Shown: piece by piece, positions 1 to 3,068 of the stretch
Layout: each line of letters opens with the position of its first letter
Numbering within the stretch: position 1 is the stretch's first letter
NCBI GenBank assembly: GCA_028869615.1
Contig: JAGWRQ010000125.1
Span: 1-6,397, forward strand
Source of the DNA: Candidatus Methylomirabilota bacterium
Lineage (GTDB): Bacteria; Methylomirabilota; Methylomirabilia; Methylomirabilales; Methylomirabilaceae
DNA length: 6,397 bases
Direction of reading: 5' to 3'
The notes under the pieces: model-generated
What the model was told of the DNA's origin: nothing
Databases searched by the model: none
The model's input: the letters and a program-made list of their open reading frames with translations, nothing else
Translations under genes and position numbers: made by a program

Positions 1-365
1 ACCTTAGTAAAGAGCGCCTGCTTGATCTCAAGTTGCTCGGGCACTGCCTCGATAATCCAGTCGGCCTGAGAGAGCCATTCGAGATGGTCCTCGATATTGC
101 CGATGGTGATCAGTTGAGCGTCTTTGGGCGAGAAGAAGGCGGGTGGAGAAGCCTTGAGGGCGATTTCAAGACCTTTGGTCGCGAGGCGATTGCGGAACGC
201 AGGGCTGTCCCTGGTCAGCCCCTTACGCCGATCCTCCTCGGTCAGTTCGGGCGGCACGACATCGAGGAGAAAGGTAGGGATGCCGGCATTCGCCAGATGG
301 GCGGCGATACCACTCCCCATCACGCCCGCTCCCAGAACCGCCGCACGCCTGATCTCTGATGGCAT
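1..365 (-). CDS. fadN: FadN-type 3-hydroxyacyl-CoA dehydrogenase, N-terminal part (runs off left edge)
   Basis: I translated the minus strand from ATG at 365 down to the window edge, giving 121 codons with no stop. The protein begins with a Rossmann NAD-binding fold: a beta strand, then GAGVMG at residues 12-17 (GxGxxG), a helix with AAHLANAG, and an acidic Asp35 at the end of the second strand (LLDVV), expected to hold the NAD ribose. ADWIIEAVPE at 101-110 is the usual conserved strand of 3-hydroxyacyl-CoA dehydrogenases. Wording such as GIAAHLANAGIP and GLTRDSPA resembles the FadN branch, in which the dehydrogenase is fused to an enoyl-CoA hydratase (about 790 residues in total), rather than the short stand-alone enzyme. 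Expected role: the cytosolic hydration and NAD-dependent oxidation steps of fatty-acid beta-oxidation. GGAG sits 5 nt before the ATG and supports this start. The fusion partner lies outside the window, so FadN rather than a short dehydrogenase is inference. Confidence 0.88.
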   Translation of the reverse strand, partial: MPSEIRRAAVLGAGVMGSGIAAHLANAGIPTFLLDVVPPELTEEDRRKGLTRDSPAFRNRLATKGLEIALKASPPAFFSPKDAQLITIGNIEDHLEWLSQADWIIEAVPEQLEIKQALFTK

Positions 366-415
366 CCCTTCTCCGATCCATTGCTGTCCGCTTGTTGGGG
401 AGGTTTGCTCACCAA

Positions 416-444
416 AGATTACTTGACTGGTTCCAGGTTGTAAA
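416..444 (-). promoter_or_regulatory. Candidate sigma70 promoter for the dehydrogenase gene
   Basis: On the minus strand, TTTACA (439-444) and TAATCT (416-421) are separated by exactly 17 nt and point at the ATG at 365. The -35 matches consensus at 5 of 6 positions, the -10 at only 3 of 6. The spacer contains a short palindrome, CTGGTTCCAG (427-436), and the complementary 6-mers ACTTGA (421-426) and TCAAGT (451-456) flank it. Either could be part of an operator. Fatty-acid genes are often repressed by TetR- or FadR-type regulators, but no known operator is recognised here. Confidence 0.35.
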
Positions 445-468
445 GGCGAATCAAGTCTTACTTTCTTA

Positions 469-499
469 TTGACAACGAACCCGATGGGAGGGATATGTA
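469..499 (+). promoter_or_regulatory. Candidate sigma70 promoter for the toxin-antitoxin operon
   Basis: A perfect TTGACA (469-474) is followed after 17-19 nt by weak -10 options (GATATG at 492 or TATGTA at 494, 3 of 6 matches each). It lies about 70 nt before the antitoxin start and is divergent from the dehydrogenase promoter. The rest of 366-551 holds no convincing gene. Confidence 0.35.
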
Positions 500-557
500 A
501 ACGGGGTAAACTAGTAGTGGATCTGCCACCATAAGGCGGAAACCATAGAGAATGAAT

Positions 558-565
558 GGGGGGGG
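558..565 (+). repeat. Run of eight G at the antitoxin start
   Basis: Eight consecutive G lie between two in-frame candidate starts (ATG 552 and ATG 570), with a third, out-of-frame ATG at 556. The run probably serves as ribosome binding site for ATG 570. If ATG 552 or 556 is used, slippage in the run would change the reading frame. Confidence 0.6.
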
Positions 566-569
566 CAAG

Positions 570-797
570 ATGTCAAGCCTAACTGAGATCCTCAAGGATG
601 CCATGAGCCTAGACGTCCATGATCGTGCCGCCCTGGCGGAAAGACTTCTGGCTAGCCTGGAAGAGTTGAGCGAGGAGGAAGCGGAGCGCCTGTGGGCAGA
701 GGAAGCGCAAAGGCGGCTGGGTGAGTATCGCGCAGGTCGCGCCAAGGCGGTTCCGGCCGAAAAGGTCCACGAACAAGCGGAAAGACTTTTCCGGTGA
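570..797 (+). CDS. Antitoxin of a type II toxin-antitoxin module (addiction-module protein, Unstab_antitox-like)
   Basis: A small, charged, mostly helical protein of 75 residues from ATG 570. The pattern is a short N-terminal helix (LTEILKDAMSLDVHDRAALAERLLASLEE), then an acidic stretch leading into WAEEAQRRLGEYRAGRAKAVPAEKV, ending in a short basic tail. This matches the addiction-module antitoxin family (Pfam Unstab_antitox), whose members bind and neutralise a RelE/ParE-type toxin; such antitoxins are typically degraded quickly. An in-frame ATG at 552 would add MNGGGK. I prefer 570 because the G-rich run just upstream can act as ribosome binding site and the shorter form fits the usual family length. 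The stop overlaps the toxin start by four bases (GTGA), so the two are translationally coupled. No DNA-binding domain is obvious, so self-repression is uncertain. Confidence 0.85.
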   Translation: MSSLTEILKDAMSLDVHDRAALAERLLASLEELSEEEAERLWAEEAQRRLGEYRAGRAKAVPAEKVHEQAERLFR

Positions 798-1099
798 CCC
801 CTGTCAGGTACCACGAGGCAGCCGAGGACGAGTTGCTGCATGAGATCGGCTACCTCGAACTCCAAACCAACGGGTTGGGGCGACGGTTCTTTACCGAGGT
901 TCGGAGGGCCGAGAAGCTCATCTCACAATTTCCAGAATCGGCCGAGGAGATTCGGCCGGGCATCCGAAAGCGCATACTCCAGAAGTTTCGGTATTCGCTC
1001 ATCTACTCAATGGAGGAGGACGTTTTGCTCATCCTGGCGGTGGCTCACCATAGTCGTCGACCGGGTTATTGGGTTGGTCGTATTAGCAGTGGGATGTAA
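794..1099 (+). CDS. RelE/ParE-family toxin
   Basis: A 101-residue protein starting at GTG inside the GTGA overlap with the antitoxin stop. Family hallmarks are visible in order: YHEAAEDEL at 6-14, GLGRRFFTEV at 27-36, QFPES at 45-49, the basic core strand pair RKRILQKFRYSLIY at 58-71, and the C-terminal LAVAHHSRRPGYW at 81-93. The full domain is present with no truncation, so the gene looks functional. RelE members cleave mRNA at the ribosome and ParE members inhibit DNA gyrase. The sequence alone does not settle which applies. The LAVAHHxRRPGYW ending is common in toxins annotated as plasmid stabilisation proteins. Its partner is the antitoxin immediately upstream, and the order is the usual antitoxin-then-toxin. 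Confidence 0.88.
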   Translation: MTPVRYHEAAEDELLHEIGYLELQTNGLGRRFFTEVRRAEKLISQFPESAEEIRPGIRKRILQKFRYSLIYSMEEDVLLILAVAHHSRRPGYWVGRISSGM

Positions 1100-1116
1100 G
1101 AACCTGAGGGTGGCAG

Positions 1117-1175
1117 CTAATAACCGGGTGGAGTTTGGCGTTCGCAAAGCTCGTGCGGCTCACCCGAAATCTTAG
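1117..1175 (+). repeat. Imperfect inverted repeat of about 59 bp, weakly attC-like
   Basis: CTAA (1117-1120) pairs with TTAG (1172-1175), then CGGGTG (1125-1130) pairs with CACCCG (1161-1166), leaving 4- and 5-nt unpaired spacers. Inside, GAGTTTG (1131-1137) pairs with CAAAGCTC (1145-1152) around one bulged G. The two-box layout resembles a short attC. However, the conserved AAC/GTT triplets are not intact (AAT and CTT instead), so this may be only a hairpin downstream of the toxin gene. Confidence 0.3.
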
Positions 1176-1209
1176 GGACCTTCGAAGCCGCCGTACAGTC
1201 AGAACCGCG

Positions 1210-1218
1210 AGGAGGTGA
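1210..1218 (+). promoter_or_regulatory. Very strong Shine-Dalgarno sequence for the small leader ORF
   Basis: AGGAGGTGA is fully complementary to the anti-Shine-Dalgarno end of typical 16S rRNA. The AGGAGG core ends 6 nt before GTG 1222. No other ribosome binding site in the accessory block is as strong, and it favours real initiation at a codon that would otherwise be overlooked. Confidence 0.7.
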
Positions 1219-1221
1219 GAC

Positions 1222-1323
1222 GTGCCGAAGGCGAAGAAGAACTCGGCCTCCACGAACGCCACTGGCCTGCCTGCGTGTCGCCGCATGCACACAGATGACA
1301 GCGGGAAGCCTTGGCATCGGTAA
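1222..1323 (+). CDS. Small basic 33-residue leader ORF, function unknown
   Basis: From GTG 1222 the frame reads MPKAKKNSAS, continues through a CRRMH segment and ends in GKPWHR before TAA at 1321-1323. It has no predicted membrane segment or known motif; it is basic and polar. Coding is supported only by the perfect Shine-Dalgarno at 1210-1218. It overlaps the first 13 bases of the next gene (TTG 1311) in a different frame, so ribosomes finishing it would end within reach of that weak start. Possible readings are a translational-coupling leader peptide, the decayed remnant of an earlier cassette gene, or the true N-terminus of the next protein reached by a -1 frameshift or sequencing error. 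I cannot choose between these from the sequence. Confidence 0.4.
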   Translation: MPKAKKNSASTNATGLPACRRMHTDDSGKPWHR

Positions 1324-2000
1324 ATCGAGATTCTTACGCGGAAACCTTATACTCGATAGTTAAAACATGCAGGCTGATGGATATCTCCTTCAATGTACAT
1401 GAAGGCAGCAAGACGTACAAAATCCGTAACGAAGATCTTGTCCGGTACGCCAATCTCTACGGACTGGAAAGGTTGATTCCGGGGCGGTATAGCTGGTTAT
1501 TCGTCTTCAACCTTATGATGTTGGAAAGAATGAATGGCGTCGACCCATTTTCGATAATCGACGAAATAAAGGCCCTCGAAGGTATCGGGCGACCGCAGCA
1601 GACGAAGCCTGCTTCAGAATTCAAGGGCACTCACCTGAAAGGTCTCTGGCATAAGCACTTCTTCCTCGCCAATCTAAGCTCGATTGCCCAGAACATTAGA
1701 AATCACCTCGCAGGGAAGAAACTACAGAAACTCGCTGAAGAGATATTCGATCCGAAGAAGAGTCCAGTCGTAACCGAGGAAATGGTCAATGAATTTTCCC
1801 ATAGAGTGGTAACCGAATCGTTAGAAGACAGAGCAAGCGACAGCAAACTCACAGGGGAGTGGATAGTGTTTGTCAAGCATCAAGGGCAGAACTATTTCCT
1901 TTGCCTCACCACGCATGAGTCGGGTGACGAGAACATCGCCAACAGCATAAAGATCCTCTGCCTTCCCCAGTTCTCGTTCCTGAGCGACTATGTGTCCTAA
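1311..2000 (+). CDS. Uncharacterised 229-residue protein with a WHKH and TGEWIVF-type C-terminal region
   Basis: I do not recognise a characterised family. The frame is open from 1299, and TTG 1311 is the only early start. Its ribosome binding site is poor, so initiation probably depends on coupling to the overlapping leader ORF; ATG 1377 (residue 23) is a fallback. The N-terminal half is mixed alpha/beta with a hydrophobic patch (WLFVFNLMM, 62-70). The C-terminal half carries two segments that look conserved: KGLWHKHFF at 110-118 and TGEWIVFVKHQGQNYFLCLT at 181-200, followed by THESGDE. From memory, similar WHKH/TGEWIVF stretches occur in hypothetical proteins scattered across bacteria. Histidines and acidic residues in these segments could be catalytic, but that is a guess. 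Three 60-base lines counted by hand gave 40%, 53% and 43% GC, below the flanking genes, suggesting horizontal acquisition. Its stop codon lies inside the attC-like element. Confidence 0.75.
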   Translation: MASVNRDSYAETLYSIVKTCRLMDISFNVHEGSKTYKIRNEDLVRYANLYGLERLIPGRYSWLFVFNLMMLERMNGVDPFSIIDEIKALEGIGRPQQTKPASEFKGTHLKGLWHKHFFLANLSSIAQNIRNHLAGKKLQKLAEEIFDPKKSPVVTEEMVNEFSHRVVTESLEDRASDSKLTGEWIVFVKHQGQNYFLCLTTHESGDENIANSIKILCLPQFSFLSDYVS

Positions 2001-2019
2001 CGTTTCGGTCAACCGGGCC

Positions 2020-2042
2020 ACCTGCAAACTGCGCTTGCAGGT
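2020..2042 (+). repeat. Hairpin 1 in the central part of the attC-like element
   Basis: ACCTGCAA (2020-2027) pairs perfectly with TTGCAGGT (2035-2042) around a 7-nt loop. In attC sites the variable terminal structure often contains such secondary hairpins. No T-run follows, so it is not a typical intrinsic terminator. Confidence 0.65.
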
Positions 2043-2047
2043 TCCCT

Positions 2048-2072
2048 CCGGCTTGCGGCCTCCCGCAGCCGG
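2048..2072 (+). repeat. Hairpin 2 in the central part of the attC-like element
   Basis: CCGGCT (2048-2053) pairs with AGCCGG (2067-2072). After one bulged T, GCGG (2055-2058) pairs with CCGC (2063-2066) around a 4-nt loop. Its right arm overlaps the inner box at 2069-2074, so this hairpin and the whole-element fold are mutually exclusive. Confidence 0.6.
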
Positions 2073-2108
2073 TTTCCTCGAACGTTAGTCTGAAGCGGGA
2101 AGGAGACC

Positions 2109-2972
2109 ATGGCTAGAAAGAGCATACAACCCCCGGCGGACGTACCGCTTTATCTCGTCATACCTCGTGGCGAGGCAAGCCGCAAGATTACTGAGCGGGT
2201 CGAACGGGGCACCGATCTCAAGAGCAGCCAGATTCGCAATGATCAAGAGTTTCAAGACGCACAACGCGCCTATTGGACGTGGAGCGAATACAATGAGGAA
2301 ATGCTTCGGCGGATGTTCACGAGTCCCAAGATCGCTGAAGAGTACAGCAGGTCAGTCGGTGTCTTCGCTGTCGGCGGCAAACGATATCTTGAAGAAGTGA
2401 TCAAAGACCTTCATGGCGGCATCGACAGCAAGATTCGGAGGCTTGTTTCCATCCACGAACGCTTGGAACTGATCCCGCTTGCTCCTGGCGTCGGCGTTGC
2501 GCAGCCCGCCTTCCGACCAGCGTCGGCCGTCGATAGCGGCAAGGTTTTTGTGGTCCACGGCCATGACGATGCCGTCCGTGAGGCCCTGGCCCGATTCATC
2601 AGTAAGTTGGACTTGATCCCCGTCATCCTACACGAGCAGGCAAGTCAAGGGCGAACGATCGTCGAGAAGCTGGAGCATCACGGCGACGTTGGCTACGCCG
2701 TAGTTCTTCTCACACCCGACGATGTTGGGGGCACAAGTCCTCAGGATCTCCAGCCTCGAGCCCGACAGAATGTGGTGCTGGAGCTGGGTTACTTCATTGG
2801 CCGTCTGGGTCGAGATCACGTCTGCGCTGTCTATCGTGGCGAGCTTGAGCTTCCGTCTGACTACATGGGGGTTATCTACATCTCCTTCGATAGCGGCGGG
2901 GGCTGGCGCCTCCAGTTGGCTAAGGAGCTAAAGGCTGCCGGGTTCTCGGTGGACATGAACAAAGCGCTGTAG
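2109..2972 (+). CDS. TIR-like-domain protein (CAP12/Pycsar-effector-type predicted nucleotide-binding protein), probable phage-defence effector
   Basis: A complete 287-residue protein from ATG 2109, with AGGAG ending 3 nt before the start and GGGAAGGAG overall as a strong ribosome binding site. Residues 1-125 form a helical, charged N-terminal region (DQEFQDAQRAYWTWSEYNEEMLRRMF, then DLHGGIDSKIRRLVSIHERLELIPL) often found fused to this domain. Residues about 144-285 are the TIR-like domain (Pfam TIR-like PF10137 type): KVFVVHGHDD at 145-154, HEQASQGRTIVEKLE at 175-189, AVVLLTPDDVGG at 197-208, RARQNVVLELGYFIGRLGR at 217-235, and a terminal PSDYMG plus GGGWRLQLAKEL. Glu225 in NVVLELGYF is the likely NAD-hydrolysing residue. 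In CBASS/Pycsar relatives, such domains degrade NAD+ after sensing a cyclic nucleotide, killing the infected cell. No cyclase gene is visible here, so what activates it is unknown. The gene appears to follow an attC-like site directly, as a cassette gene would. Confidence 0.85.
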   Translation: MARKSIQPPADVPLYLVIPRGEASRKITERVERGTDLKSSQIRNDQEFQDAQRAYWTWSEYNEEMLRRMFTSPKIAEEYSRSVGVFAVGGKRYLEEVIKDLHGGIDSKIRRLVSIHERLELIPLAPGVGVAQPAFRPASAVDSGKVFVVHGHDDAVREALARFISKLDLIPVILHEQASQGRTIVEKLEHHGDVGYAVVLLTPDDVGGTSPQDLQPRARQNVVLELGYFIGRLGRDHVCAVYRGELELPSDYMGVIYISFDSGGGWRLQLAKELKAAGFSVDMNKAL

Positions 2973-3068
2973 AGCTGTACGAGGTATGCGAGCCACGAAG
3001 TAGAGGCCCATCGAAGCTGGGTGGGTGTGGCAACCGGCTCATTGGGTCGGGTGAGGGCCGCCGCTGGG

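Larger units (their letters stand above)
1996..2090 (+). other. Candidate integron attC recombination site (59-base-element-like)
   Basis: Outer boxes CTAACGTT (1997-2004) and AACGTTAG (2081-2088) are perfectly complementary. They are followed inward by equal 6-nt unpaired spacers (2005-2010 and 2075-2080). Inner boxes AACCGG (2011-2016) and CCGGTT (2069-2074) then pair, and an extra G at 2017 can be extrahelical with C2018-G2068 pairing beyond it. This R-spacer-L order is the secondary structure that integron integrases recognise. The right end, GTTAGTC (2085-2091 by its TTAGTC part, G at 2084), matches the GTTRRRY core at 6 of 7 positions; exchange would fall between G2084 and T2085. The left end, TCCTAAC, matches RYYYAAC at 6 of 7. 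The upstream gene's TAA is embedded in the site and the next gene starts 24 nt after the exchange point, both typical of gene cassettes. A large REP-like or attenuator hairpin is the main alternative. Confidence 0.55.

Noticed and set aside
33..359. Plus-strand open frames over the left edge
   Set aside because: They are shadows of the minus-strand dehydrogenase, whose Rossmann motif and ribosome binding site are clear.
458..865. A 135-codon minus-strand open frame across the toxin-antitoxin region
   Set aside because: It is Ser/Arg/Leu-rich, overlaps two genes with clear family motifs and a four-base operon overlap, and has no recognisable domain.
2020..2072. Rho-independent terminator after the 229-residue gene
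   Set aside because: The hairpins are stable, but no T-run follows either one on either strand. The larger nested palindrome explains them better as part of an attC-like structure.
2109..2972. Complete CBASS or Pycsar operon
   Set aside because: Only a TIR-like effector is present. No nucleotide cyclase, E1/E2, JAB or HORMA-type gene is encoded within the window.
2973..3068. A second attC site or a bidirectional terminator between the convergent TIR and UPF0182 genes
   Set aside because: There is no GTTRRRY/RYYYAAC pair and only 4-bp chance arms (CCCA/TGGG). A CAACCGG at 3031 echoes the attC-like left arm but has no partner.
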